Positions 1 to 6,092 of a DNA stretch of 14,320 nucleotides are shown here, one piece after another; the stretch's first letter is position 1; every line of letters begins with the position of its first letter. The DNA comes from JBCBST01 sp039819115 (GTDB lineage: Bacteria > Bacteroidota > Rhodothermia > Balneolales > Balneolaceae). The notes beneath the pieces are model-generated. The model saw only the letters and a program-made list of their open reading frames with translations. It was not told the origin of the DNA and ran no database searches. The position numbers were made by a program, and so were the translations under genes. The DNA lies in NCBI GenBank assembly GCA_039819115.1, contig JBCBST010000085.1, positions 1 through 14,320 on the forward strand, written 5' to 3'.

Positions 1-882
1 ATGAAATCAATCAATAATTCGCAGGTTTGGAACAGGCTTTTCTTACTTCTCTTCCTTTTTTTTACATCCTTCGGTAATTCCTGTTCTTCGTTAAAGGATT
101 TGGCCAGTGCCCAAAAACCGACGTTATCCCTAGATAATGTTCGGGTTACCGATTTGTCGTTAAATGACATTGAATTAACCTTTGATCTGGGGGTGGACAA
201 TCCAAATCCTGTAGGCGTAACTTTAGCTTCCTACACCTACGATTTCAGGATCAACAACACCTCCTTTGTACAGGGTGAGCAGGAATCCGGTACCAACATC
301 TCCGCCTCTGACCGAAGCCAGCTTTCCGTTCCTGTATCGTTTGGGTTTAATGAACTGTTCGATACATTTTCATCTCTCAAAGATCAGGATTCCACAGCGT
401 ACACCTTTGCCACCATTTTGAATGTGGAGATCCCCGTTTTAGGTGTGGTAGAAGTGCCGGTTGAAAAAAGCGGCTTTTTTCCTGTGGTTAAAGTTCCCAA
501 GTTTGAGTTTAAAGGCGTTCAGTTGGATAACCTTTCCTTCACAAAAGCCGATTTAATTGCCAAAATCGGGGTCGACAATCCCAATGCGTTTGGTATCAAC
601 CTGAAAGGGATGAAGTATACCATTGACCTGAACGGGCTATCTCCTGTAAGTGGTACAGTGGATCAGTCGTTTGCCATCAGCGAAAAATCCCAGTCCGAAC
701 TGATCATTCCTCTTAGCTTCAATCTTTCCGACTTAGGGATGGGAGCATTTCGTGCTATCCAGCAGCGCAAACCTCTTGACTTTACCCTGAGCGGGCAAGC
801 CAACCTTTCCACCACTCTTCCCCTTTTCAAGGAAACCGTGTATGATTTTTCTGAAAAAGGTACCGTCGACATTTTTAACTAG
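1..882 (+). CDS. LEA14-like (WHy-domain) lipoprotein, two tandem domains
   Basis: The protein has 293 residues. A hydrophobic N-terminal segment (about residues 11-27) leads to Cys28, a possible lipidation site in a weak lipobox (Gly-Asn-Ser-Cys), so it is probably an exported lipoprotein. After the signal come two similar domains, about residues 40-155 and 163-285. Each carries the Asp-Asn-Pro-Asn hallmark of the LEA14/water-stress-and-hypersensitive-response (WHy) fold, at 67-70 and 192-195. LEA14 domains are beta-sandwiches linked to desiccation and stress tolerance in plants; the role of bacterial lipoprotein versions is mostly unknown. The first base of the window is the A of the ATG. 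The signal-like N-terminus makes this a credible true start, although upstream sequence is not visible. The next gene, ogt, begins 3 nt after the stop, so the two are probably co-transcribed. The family call is firm; the function is not. Confidence 0.82.
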   Translation: MKSINNSQVWNRLFLLLFLFFTSFGNSCSSLKDLASAQKPTLSLDNVRVTDLSLNDIELTFDLGVDNPNPVGVTLASYTYDFRINNTSFVQGEQESGTNISASDRSQLSVPVSFGFNELFDTFSSLKDQDSTAYTFATILNVEIPVLGVVEVPVEKSGFFPVVKVPKFEFKGVQLDNLSFTKADLIAKIGVDNPNAFGINLKGMKYTIDLNGLSPVSGTVDQSFAISEKSQSELIIPLSFNLSDLGMGAFRAIQQRKPLDFTLSGQANLSTTLPLFKETVYDFSEKGTVDIFN

Positions 883-885
883 CGT

Positions 886-1359
886 ATGGCTACTCTATAT
901 ACCGATTTTATTGAATCGCCCGCCGGATGGATATCCATTCAGGGTACTGATGCTGGTTTAACCGAAATTGGGTTTATCCGGGAACTGCATCCATCCACCG
1001 ATCCATATCCGAATGACATTACCAATTTAGCCAAACAGCAGCTTGGAGAATATATCCAGGGTACCAGAAATCAGTTTAGCCTACCCATTTCTCCAACAGG
1101 AACTCCTTTTGAGTTGCAGGTCTGGGAACAGGTTCAGCATATCGCTTATGGAAGCACAATAACCTATAAACAAATCGCTGAGGCATTAGGTAACCGATTA
1201 GCATCACAAGCGGTTGGAAATGCTAATGGGAAGAATAAGCTCCTGATCGTGATCCCCTGCCACCGGGTAATAGGTAGTCAGGGAGAGCTAACGGGTTATG
1301 CAGGAGGGATCTCCAGAAAAGAATGGCTGCTTCGACATGAAGGTGCACTGCTATTGTAA
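886..1359 (+). CDS. ogt: methylated-DNA--[protein]-cysteine S-methyltransferase (O6-alkylguanine-DNA alkyltransferase)
   Basis: This suicide DNA-repair protein transfers the alkyl group from O6-alkylguanine (or O4-alkylthymine) to its own cysteine in the cytoplasm. The active-site motif Ile-Pro-Cys-His-Arg-Val-Ile-Gly spans 123-130, with the acceptor Cys125. Also visible are the Tyr94 equivalent of human MGMT Tyr114, Asn117 matching MGMT Asn137, and the closing motif Gly-Tyr-Ala-Gly-Gly at 137-141. The length of 157 residues fits the short Ogt form without an Ada domain. Counting back 17 residues from the active cysteine, the arginine-finger position (MGMT Arg128) is Gln108 here; Gln also appears in other members as I recall, so I read this as a variant and not as inactivation. 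It has the reactive Cys, so it is not an alkyltransferase-like (PWHR) protein. The ATG has no Shine-Dalgarno and lies 3 nt after the preceding stop, which suggests coupling to the LEA14-like gene. Confidence 0.95.
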   Translation: MATLYTDFIESPAGWISIQGTDAGLTEIGFIRELHPSTDPYPNDITNLAKQQLGEYIQGTRNQFSLPISPTGTPFELQVWEQVQHIAYGSTITYKQIAEALGNRLASQAVGNANGKNKLLIVIPCHRVIGSQGELTGYAGGISRKEWLLRHEGALLL

Positions 1360-1618
1360 TTTTTTCGGTCTCTCAGCTCCAATTTGGATACTTTCACTCG
1401 GTTTATGTACAACGTGTAACCCATGAATGCTCAGTTACTCCTCTCTTTTATCCCAGTTCCCTCTTTTATAGCATCCGAGCGAATGACGAATTCTTCCAAC
1501 GGAACGGGAGAAGATGGGATCATTTCAACAGCTAAAGCCTATAACCGATGGGACTGAAACCATACATCTGATAACGACTTTAACCTCCAACAACCCATAG
1601 CTAACTACCAAAATCATC
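1360..1618 (+). other. 259-bp intergenic region with a short ORF and a 9-nt direct repeat
   Basis: No RNA gene or clear terminator is visible after ogt. The strand carries a 44-codon ATG ORF (1423-1557) ending in TGA, without a Shine-Dalgarno and without a recognisable domain; I do not call it a gene. The sequence CTCTTTTAT occurs twice, at 1443-1451 and 1461-1469, 18 bp apart. This could be a direct-repeat binding site or simply pyrimidine-rich sequence. The promoter for the gene starting at 1619 is expected here, but I cannot place it. Confidence 0.45.
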
Positions 1619-2086
1619 ATGAACCTAAAAAAACTACTCATCAGCGCCTTTTGCGCGCTCTCGTGTACAGCGATCGTTAACGCACAGGACGACCTGCCTA
1701 CCTTAGGAGTAGGAATTATCCTGAATGGTCCTACCGGTATTACCATCGAAAAAACCATTTCCGGAAATATCTGGCTTACCACCTCTTCTACTTTTCAGTT
1801 CGGTGAAATCAACAGACTGTACGTACAGGTTGATTTAAATACCTCCCGCTCTAAAAATCACCGGGATTTAGAGTCTGGCAAACTGAAAGCCTACGATGGT
1901 ATTGGTTTGTCGGCTAACTTCACTGAAGGGCAAAACTTTTATGCGGTTCGTGCACCATTAGGTGTTAAGTACGAATTTGAAAAACAACCCATTTCCACAT
2001 TTCTGGAACTGGCCCCATCCGCTTGGTTTGAACCCGATTTTCAGTTCTTTTTTGCCGGTGCATTTGGGTTACGATTCTATTTTTAA
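1619..2086 (+). CDS. small secreted beta-barrel-like outer membrane protein, function unknown
   Basis: The 155-residue product begins with a typical Sec signal peptide: two Lys, a hydrophobic core to about residue 20, and probable cleavage after Ala22 in the context Val-Asn-Ala-Gln. The mature part alternates hydrophobic and polar residues in short strands and ends in Phe-Gly-Leu-Arg-Phe-Tyr-Phe, a terminal aromatic signature expected of outer-membrane beta-barrels. The opening Leu-Gly-Val-Gly-Ile-Ile-Leu-x-Gly-Pro-Thr-Gly resembles a common family of small 8-strand-like barrels of the DUF3996 kind; that match is from memory and untested. No catalytic motif is visible. The ATG has no Shine-Dalgarno. 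The next gene, an AraC regulator, begins 8 nt after the stop, so the two may share a transcript. Confidence 0.7.
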   Translation: MNLKKLLISAFCALSCTAIVNAQDDLPTLGVGIILNGPTGITIEKTISGNIWLTTSSTFQFGEINRLYVQVDLNTSRSKNHRDLESGKLKAYDGIGLSANFTEGQNFYAVRAPLGVKYEFEKQPISTFLELAPSAWFEPDFQFFFAGAFGLRFYF

Positions 2087-2094
2087 CTCCTTTC

Positions 2095-2982
2095 GTGAAC
2101 GTTTATCCTGAAATAGGTGACTTAACCAGGGATTTTGGAGTTTCTGATGCTCCAAAATCCCCTTTATTCCATATTCTGAAGATTGAGGATCACTTTTCCG
2201 GTGAGCCTTTGATCGTTGAACCTTACAAACATCATTTTTTTGAACTCTCGTTTGGCACCGGGCATGATGTAGATTGCAAAATCGGATCATCATTCTTCAA
2301 AGCCATTAACAATACCCTGTCTTTTGCCTCTCCGTACCAAATTTCGTCCTGGAGAATCAATCGTTTTCACACGAACTCGTTGGGCTATATGATTTTTTTT
2401 AAGCCCGAGTTAATCTACCCCTTACGTTCGCGCAGGAATATTTACAGAGAGTATCCTTTTTACAGCTTACATACTTCTCCTTTTATCCATCTGGACAATA
2501 CCTCTGAAGGAGAACTTGTACCACTTCTTGAACAGTTGTATTTGGAGTATGCGAAATCAGGATTCAATATGAATATTGCGATGGGATTCCTGATGGTCTT
2601 ACTGGAAAAGATTAAGAACCTATATGCTGATTTTGACACCAGTAAAGGATTTGAAAGCCGGGCAGAAGAAATAACCTTCCGGTTTGAACAGCTGATCAGA
2701 GAGCAGAATAATTACCGGATTCCATTATCAGCGTATGCAGACTCCCTTCATATAACACCAGACTATTTGGGAGAGTGTATTAAAAGAGTGACGGGTAAAA
2801 CACCTCTTAAAATTGTACGTGAATACGTGATTGTTCAGGCAAAGAGCATGCTTACTCATTCCACGGACACCATATCCAATATTGCTTTTGACCTTGGTTT
2901 CGAAGACCCGTCGAATTTTGTGAAATACTTCAAGAAATATACCGGCGATACCCCAAGCAGGTACAGAAAAGACCCCGGATAA
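2095..2982 (+). CDS. AraC family transcriptional regulator
   Basis: A cytoplasmic DNA-binding regulator of 295 residues. The N-terminal part (about 25-175) looks like the cupin-type sensing domain. The C-terminal part (about 190-293) is the paired helix-turn-helix domain: first HTH about 211-231, second about 258-281. The family signature Ile-Ala-Phe-Asp-Leu-Gly-Phe-Glu-Asp-Pro-Ser-Asn-Phe runs from 263 to 275, followed by Phe-Lys-Lys-Tyr and the terminal Thr-Pro-Ser-Arg-Tyr-Arg. The only usable start is GTG at 2095; the next in-frame ATG is at residue 99, inside the sensing domain. The start lies 8 nt after the preceding stop. A perfect 12-bp hairpin falls in codons 12-23, described separately. 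Targets are unknown. The adjacent secreted protein and the DoxX-AzoR-SMR genes downstream are the natural candidates, and the sensed ligand cannot be read from the sequence. Confidence 0.9.
   Translation: MNVYPEIGDLTRDFGVSDAPKSPLFHILKIEDHFSGEPLIVEPYKHHFFELSFGTGHDVDCKIGSSFFKAINNTLSFASPYQISSWRINRFHTNSLGYMIFFKPELIYPLRSRRNIYREYPFYSLHTSPFIHLDNTSEGELVPLLEQLYLEYAKSGFNMNIAMGFLMVLLEKIKNLYADFDTSKGFESRAEEITFRFEQLIREQNNYRIPLSAYADSLHITPDYLGECIKRVTGKTPLKIVREYVIVQAKSMLTHSTDTISNIAFDLGFEDPSNFVKYFKKYTGDTPSRYRKDPG
2129..2161 (+). promoter_or_regulatory. perfect 12-bp hairpin in the 5' end of the AraC gene (possible terminator/attenuator)
   Basis: GGGATTTTGGAG at 2129-2140 is exactly complementary to CTCCAAAATCCC at 2150-2161, with a 9-nt loop, followed by a pyrimidine-rich CCTTTATT stretch. 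It begins 42 nt after the stop of the 1619-2086 gene and lies inside the AraC coding sequence. It could reduce read-through from the upstream gene or control the regulator's own mRNA. It lacks a strong U-tract, so terminator function is not assured. Confidence 0.55.
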
Positions 2983-3036
2983 GTACCATTTTTACCCGCT
3001 TCCCTACCTCGTTCTAAGTTCTGGTAGCTCCTAAGT

Positions 3037-3058
3037 TTGATGTAACCACATACATCAA
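3037..3058. promoter_or_regulatory. 8-bp-arm inverted repeat directly before a start codon (operator or leader hairpin)
   Basis: TTGATGTA (3037-3044) and TACATCAA (3051-3058) are perfect reverse complements around a 6-nt centre ACCACA. The repeat ends 2 nt before the ATG at 3061. Just upstream, CTAAGTT occurs twice (3014-3020 and 3031-3037), spaced 17 bp. The first palindrome could be a dimeric repressor site or a leader hairpin covering the translation start. The upstream AraC protein is one possible binder, but AraC proteins usually use direct repeats, so the 17-bp direct repeat may suit it better. Confidence 0.5.
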
Positions 3059-3060
3059 CT

Positions 3061-3684
3061 ATGAGAATACCCCATCTGTTATTTATTCTATTTCTGCTTT
3101 CGTTAGGACAAGGAAAAGCATACGCCCAGTTTGTTATTGAGCCATTTGTAGCATCAGAACAAACGGTAGTAGAAACCTGGGCATTCAAAACCATTGATCC
3201 CAACAAGCAATTCAATGTCTTTAACCTGAACGAGGCTGCGTACGATCACGACAGGGAAACTACTTCTTTGTTTTCGTACACGGTTTTTGGTGTGGATATT
3301 AAAAAAGGGTTTGGGCCGGCACTGGGCTGGCGTTTTACCCCTGGTTATGCTGCCTTCCTTGGAGGACTTCAATACTCCATCTATACCAAGTCGGTGCTCG
3401 TTACCCTGAATCTGACTTCTGAGTTTAAAAAGAACCCTAATATTGAAGGATACGCGCTGGCGCAGTATCGATTCCAACTCTCTGAACAGCTCGGATTCTT
3501 CAGCCAGTTACAATGGTCCACCAACGTAGCTGATGGCAACCACGATTTCTCCTTTCAACGGATTCGTGTTGGTCTGGATCTGGCCCCCTTTCAATTTGGC
3601 CTGGGTATCAATCAAAATCAGTTTGGTACCAACCTCGACAATGAGGTCTTCCCTGGACTATTCACACGCATCGAATTGTACTAA
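3061..3684 (+). CDS. secreted beta-strand-rich protein, probable outer membrane barrel, function unknown
   Basis: The product has 207 residues. A signal peptide covers residues 1-22 (hydrophobic core Leu-Leu-Phe-Ile-Leu-Phe-Leu-Leu, probable cleavage after Tyr-Ala in Ala-Tyr-Ala-Gln). The mature region is rich in alternating aromatic and polar residues, such as the stretches at 87-108 and 131-152, consistent with antiparallel strands. It ends in Phe-Thr-Arg-Ile-Glu-Leu-Tyr. No enzyme motif or lipobox is visible. I do not recognise a named family. The start is fixed by the signal peptide and has no Shine-Dalgarno; an inverted repeat lies immediately upstream. The DoxX gene starts 23 nt after the stop, so it could be the first gene of that operon or be separately controlled. 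Confidence 0.65.
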   Translation: MRIPHLLFILFLLSLGQGKAYAQFVIEPFVASEQTVVETWAFKTIDPNKQFNVFNLNEAAYDHDRETTSLFSYTVFGVDIKKGFGPALGWRFTPGYAAFLGGLQYSIYTKSVLVTLNLTSEFKKNPNIEGYALAQYRFQLSEQLGFFSQLQWSTNVADGNHDFSFQRIRVGLDLAPFQFGLGINQNQFGTNLDNEVFPGLFTRIELY

Positions 3685-3707
3685 TACTCCCTACTAACCC
3701 CGATACT

Positions 3708-4181
3708 ATGCAATCTTTAAAAACAATCGTTCTAAAAACGGACCCTACCCTCTCATACACTGTTCTGAGAGTCACACTTGGCCTTGTACTCATGATACAT
3801 GGTGTGGAAAAAGTCGGAGCTGGCTATCAACCCTTCATTGAGTTTTTTACCGGTTATCTGAACATGCCCATCTTTCTGGGATGGATGACTATTTTTATTG
3901 AAATCGTTGGAAGCGCGCTATTAATTCTCGGATTAGGCACGCGTATTCAAGCCCTCTCCATGTTTGGACTCTTTGTAGGGATGATTGCTTTTGTACATTG
4001 GGATTATGGCTTTCTGATGAATTGGTCTGCCCAGCTGGAAGCCGGACAAGAAGGATTTGAATACCACATCCTGGTCCTCTCCATGTGTTCAGGTTTAGTT
4101 GTTGGCGGCGGCGGCAAATTTTCTGTTGATGCTATCCTTTTTGAGAATTCAAACCCGCAGCATGTAACCAACAAAGGATAA
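3708..4181 (+). CDS. DoxX family inner-membrane protein
   Basis: This 157-residue protein has four hydrophobic segments, at about 15-31, 53-75, 79-97 and 119-136. That matches the four-helix DoxX/DoxD-like family and its usual length. Family-type features include Leu-Arg-Val-Thr-Leu-Gly followed by His31-Gly-Val-Glu-Lys in helix 1, Glu65 in helix 2, the polar His97-Trp-Asp segment, and a Gly-rich Gly-Gly-Gly-Gly-Lys-Phe-Ser-Val-Asp ending at 133-141. DoxX proteins are linked to thiol or quinone redox chemistry and oxidative stress; in Bacillus the mhqNOP operon includes a DoxX member in quinone resistance. Here it precedes an FMN azoreductase by 5 nt and an SMR exporter after that, which supports a quinone/electrophile-stress role. 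The exact reaction is not known from sequence. The start has no Shine-Dalgarno. Confidence 0.88.
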   Translation: MQSLKTIVLKTDPTLSYTVLRVTLGLVLMIHGVEKVGAGYQPFIEFFTGYLNMPIFLGWMTIFIEIVGSALLILGLGTRIQALSMFGLFVGMIAFVHWDYGFLMNWSAQLEAGQEGFEYHILVLSMCSGLVVGGGGKFSVDAILFENSNPQHVTNKG

Positions 4182-4186
4182 GCCCG

Positions 4187-4819
4187 ATGAACATTTTACA
4201 CATCAACTCAAGTATCCGTAAAGAGGGTTCTGTTTCCCGTTCACTGTGTGAGTTAACCCTGGGCATGATATCAGATATTCATCCCGCTGAGATCGAATAT
4301 ATAGATCTGAGCGAATTACCCTTGCCTCCTCTGGATCAGGAGTTCGTTACTGCTTTGAAAACCACTCCGGAAACCCTTAATCAGGAGCAACTAATCCGGA
4401 TTTCATGGTCTTCCCGTTTTATTTCACACATGAAGAAGGCTGATTTACTCCTCTTTGGGGTACCTATGTACAACTTTGGTGTTCCATCCCAATTAAAGAC
4501 CTTCTTTGATTACACCGTGATATCCGGTAAAACCTTTGTTTCTGATCAGAACGGGGATCGGGGACTGCTGGACTCAAAAAAGGCACTCGTGATCAGCAGC
4601 TATGGTGGCTTGTATAGCTCAACGGATAGTGAATCTATGAATCATGTCGCGCCATATCTGGATACCATTCTGAGGTTTATTGGAATACAACATATTACGT
4701 TCGTTGAAGTGCAACCCACACTGTACTATGGCCCGGAAGAGAAAGCAAAGGCCATATCCAGTGCTACCGAACAACTCAAACATATCGTGAATAACTGGAT
4801 ACCCGGAGGTTTATCATGA
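4187..4819 (+). CDS. azoR: FMN-dependent NADH-azoreductase (flavodoxin-fold quinone reductase)
   Basis: A cytoplasmic flavoenzyme that uses NAD(P)H for two-electron reduction of quinones, and of azo dyes in vitro, avoiding semiquinone radicals. The 210-residue length is typical of AzoR. The N-terminal phosphate-binding region has Ser8-Ser9 and Ser15-Val-Ser-Arg-Ser-Leu20. The diagnostic FMN-site motif Pro-Met-Tyr-Asn-Phe-Gly-Val-Pro-Ser-Gln-Leu-Lys spans 93-104, followed by Phe-Phe-Asp-Tyr and Gly-Lys-Thr-Phe (114-117). A Ser-Ser-Tyr-Gly-Gly loop (137-141) occupies the usual Ser-x-Gly-Gly site. A weak Shine-Dalgarno-like AAAGGA lies 9 nt before the ATG. It is placed 5 nt after doxX, and its stop overlaps the start of the SMR gene by 4 nt, so the three genes form an operon for quinone or electrophile detoxification and efflux. 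Confidence 0.93.
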   Translation: MNILHINSSIRKEGSVSRSLCELTLGMISDIHPAEIEYIDLSELPLPPLDQEFVTALKTTPETLNQEQLIRISWSSRFISHMKKADLLLFGVPMYNFGVPSQLKTFFDYTVISGKTFVSDQNGDRGLLDSKKALVISSYGGLYSSTDSESMNHVAPYLDTILRFIGIQHITFVEVQPTLYYGPEEKAKAISSATEQLKHIVNNWIPGGLS

Positions 4820-5145
4820 AATGGGTATATCTCATTTTAGCCATTGTTGGTGAACTCATCGCCACATCTTCCTTAAAAGAAAGCACCGGGTTCACAAAAC
4901 TATGGCCTTCCGTGATCTGTGTACTAGGCTATGGCTTTACGTTCTATTTCCTTTCACTGGCGCTCAAGCAAATCCCGATGGGTATTGCTTACGCTGTGTG
5001 GGCGGGTGTAGGTATATTTTTGGTAGCGATCATAGGTTACTTCAGATTCAAACAAACACTGGATCTACCGGCGGTGATCGGTATGGCACTGATTTTAGCT
5101 GGGGTTATCATAATGAATGTATATTCCAAAACGTTATCCGCCTAG
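4816..5145 (+). CDS. small multidrug resistance (SMR) transporter, EmrE/Qac subtype
   Basis: A four-helix inner-membrane proton antiporter that works as an antiparallel dimer to expel aromatic or quaternary cations. At 109 residues it is full length. The essential proton- and drug-coupling Glu13 lies in helix 1 and matches EmrE Glu14. Tyr59 and Trp62 match EmrE Tyr60 and Trp63 within Gly-Ile-Ala-Tyr-Ala-Val-Trp-Ala-Gly-Val-Gly (56-66). That segment, with Gly-Ile-Ala and a trailing Ile-Phe, fits the Qac/EmrE subtype better than the guanidinium exporter Gdx/SugE (Gly-Thr-Ala-Tyr-Ala-Val-Trp-Thr-Gly). It also has the Leu-Asp-Leu-Pro-Ala-x-Ile-Gly-Met motif. A good Shine-Dalgarno GGAGG sits 6 nt before the ATG, which overlaps azoR's stop as ATGA. 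The stop overlaps that of the convergent dehydrogenase gene. Substrates are unproven. Confidence 0.92.
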   Translation: MKWVYLILAIVGELIATSSLKESTGFTKLWPSVICVLGYGFTFYFLSLALKQIPMGIAYAVWAGVGIFLVAIIGYFRFKQTLDLPAVIGMALILAGVIIMNVYSKTLSA

Positions 5146-6011
5146 CTGTTTATCCCTTTTAAAAATGCATATAGTGCGGTGAAATCTTCGTCGCCATGTC
5201 CGGCTTTTTCGGCAAGGGCATACCGTTCTTTCACCGCTTGCAGAATAGCCAGCGACTCTCCATTCTCGTAGGCAGACTGTGCTGCGAGATGGAGGTCTTT
5301 CCTTAGCCATTGCAACGGAAAATTTGGCACCCGGTCATCCTGCTCGATTTTTCCTCTCAGTTTACCGATTACCCCCGGAGTAACATGGATATTTGTGAGC
5401 ACATCAAAAATCAACCCCTGCTCCAGTCCCATCGACTCTCCCAGAAGCAATGTTTCTGTGAACACGGCGTAGTTTAATCCCAGCATCATGTTGATCAGCA
5501 GTTTAATGGAAGCTCCCTTCCCTACTTCTCCCATATGCTTCATATCCTTACCCATTACTTTCATCAACGGGCGACAACGATCCACATGAGCCTGTTCCCC
5601 ACCCACTAAAAAGACCAGCTCTGCCTGTTCAGCCGCCGGTTTTGAGCCGGCTACCGGTGCTTCGATATAGGCAATACCATAATCGTGAGCATATTCCTGC
5701 ATGCGGTGGGTAAACGAGGGATTAACCGTACTTGAGTCCATCCAAATGGCATCTTCCTGCATGTTATGCAACCAACCTTCACTACCCTGAGCCATTTCCT
5801 CGACCACCTCCGGCTTGGAAAGCATCGTGATTACCACTTCGGCCTCACGAACAGATTCAGCAGTCGATTCCCCCCACTTAGCTCCCTGATTGAGTAAGGC
5901 TTCTGCTTTGTCTTTTGAACGGTTAAAAACGGTGAGTTGATGTCCGGCTTTTAACAGATTGGCAGCCATCCGGCTTCCCATAATTCCAAGACCAATAAAC
6001 GTGATATTCAT
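5142..6011 (-). CDS. NADP-type beta-hydroxyacid dehydrogenase (glyoxylate/succinic semialdehyde reductase-like)
   Basis: A cytoplasmic oxidoreductase of the 3-hydroxyisobutyrate dehydrogenase superfamily, 289 residues from this start. The N-terminal Rossmann loop is Gly-Leu-Gly-Ile-Met-Gly (7-12). Asn30-Arg31-Ser32 after beta-2 suggests NADP preference. The substrate loop Asp-Ser-Ser-Thr-Val (92-96), the family motif Glu-Ala-Pro-Val-Ala-Gly-Ser (117-123), the catalytic Lys170 with Asn174 in Gly-Lys-Gly-Ala-Ser-Ile-Lys-Leu-x-x-Asn, and Lys238-Asp239 are all present. The Asn-Arg-Ser signature and the Ala-Gly-Ser-Lys-Pro-Ala segment favour the GLYR/succinic-semialdehyde reductase branch, which detoxifies reactive aldehydes. 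The ATG at 6011 is preferred over the in-frame GTG at 6017 because AAAGGAG lies 5 nt before it. It converges on the SMR gene, with both stop codons inside one CTAG. Substrate remains an inference. Confidence 0.88.
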   Translation of the reverse strand: MNITFIGLGIMGSRMAANLLKAGHQLTVFNRSKDKAEALLNQGAKWGESTAESVREAEVVITMLSKPEVVEEMAQGSEGWLHNMQEDAIWMDSSTVNPSFTHRMQEYAHDYGIAYIEAPVAGSKPAAEQAELVFLVGGEQAHVDRCRPLMKVMGKDMKHMGEVGKGASIKLLINMMLGLNYAVFTETLLLGESMGLEQGLIFDVLTNIHVTPGVIGKLRGKIEQDDRVPNFPLQWLRKDLHLAAQSAYENGESLAILQAVKERYALAEKAGHGDEDFTALYAFLKGINS

Positions 6012-6029
6012 ACACACTCCTTTTTAAGA

Positions 6030-6065
6030 TCTAAAATACGGATGGGAGTATATCCCGATTTTAGA
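6030..6065. promoter_or_regulatory. nested inverted repeat between two minus-strand genes (operator or terminator)
   Basis: TCTAAAAT (6030-6037) and ATTTTAGA (6058-6065) are perfect complements. Inside them GGGA (6044-6047) pairs with TCCC (6053-6056) around a 5-nt loop. The element lies downstream of the second AraC gene and just upstream of the dehydrogenase Shine-Dalgarno. It may end the AraC transcript or act as a regulator site for the dehydrogenase. There is no clean U-tract on the minus strand. Confidence 0.4.
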
Positions 6066-6092
6066 AAATGGATCAATCCTTTATAATTTCAT

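Noticed and set aside
4816..5145. SMR protein as a guanidinium exporter (Gdx/SugE)
   Set aside because: The helix-3 motif is of the Gly-Ile-Ala-Tyr-Ala-Val-Trp-Ala-Gly-Val-Gly type seen in EmrE/Qac, not the Gly-Thr-Ala-Tyr-Ala-Val-Trp-Thr-Gly of Gdx.
4902..5162. 86-codon + strand frame overlapping the SMR gene
   Set aside because: It is an alternate frame of a clearly conserved SMR protein and has no recognisable features.
6012..6017. GTG start two codons upstream for the dehydrogenase
   Set aside because: The ATG at 6011 has AAAGGAG at a normal 5-nt spacing and starts directly at the Rossmann strand; the GTG overlaps the ribosome site.
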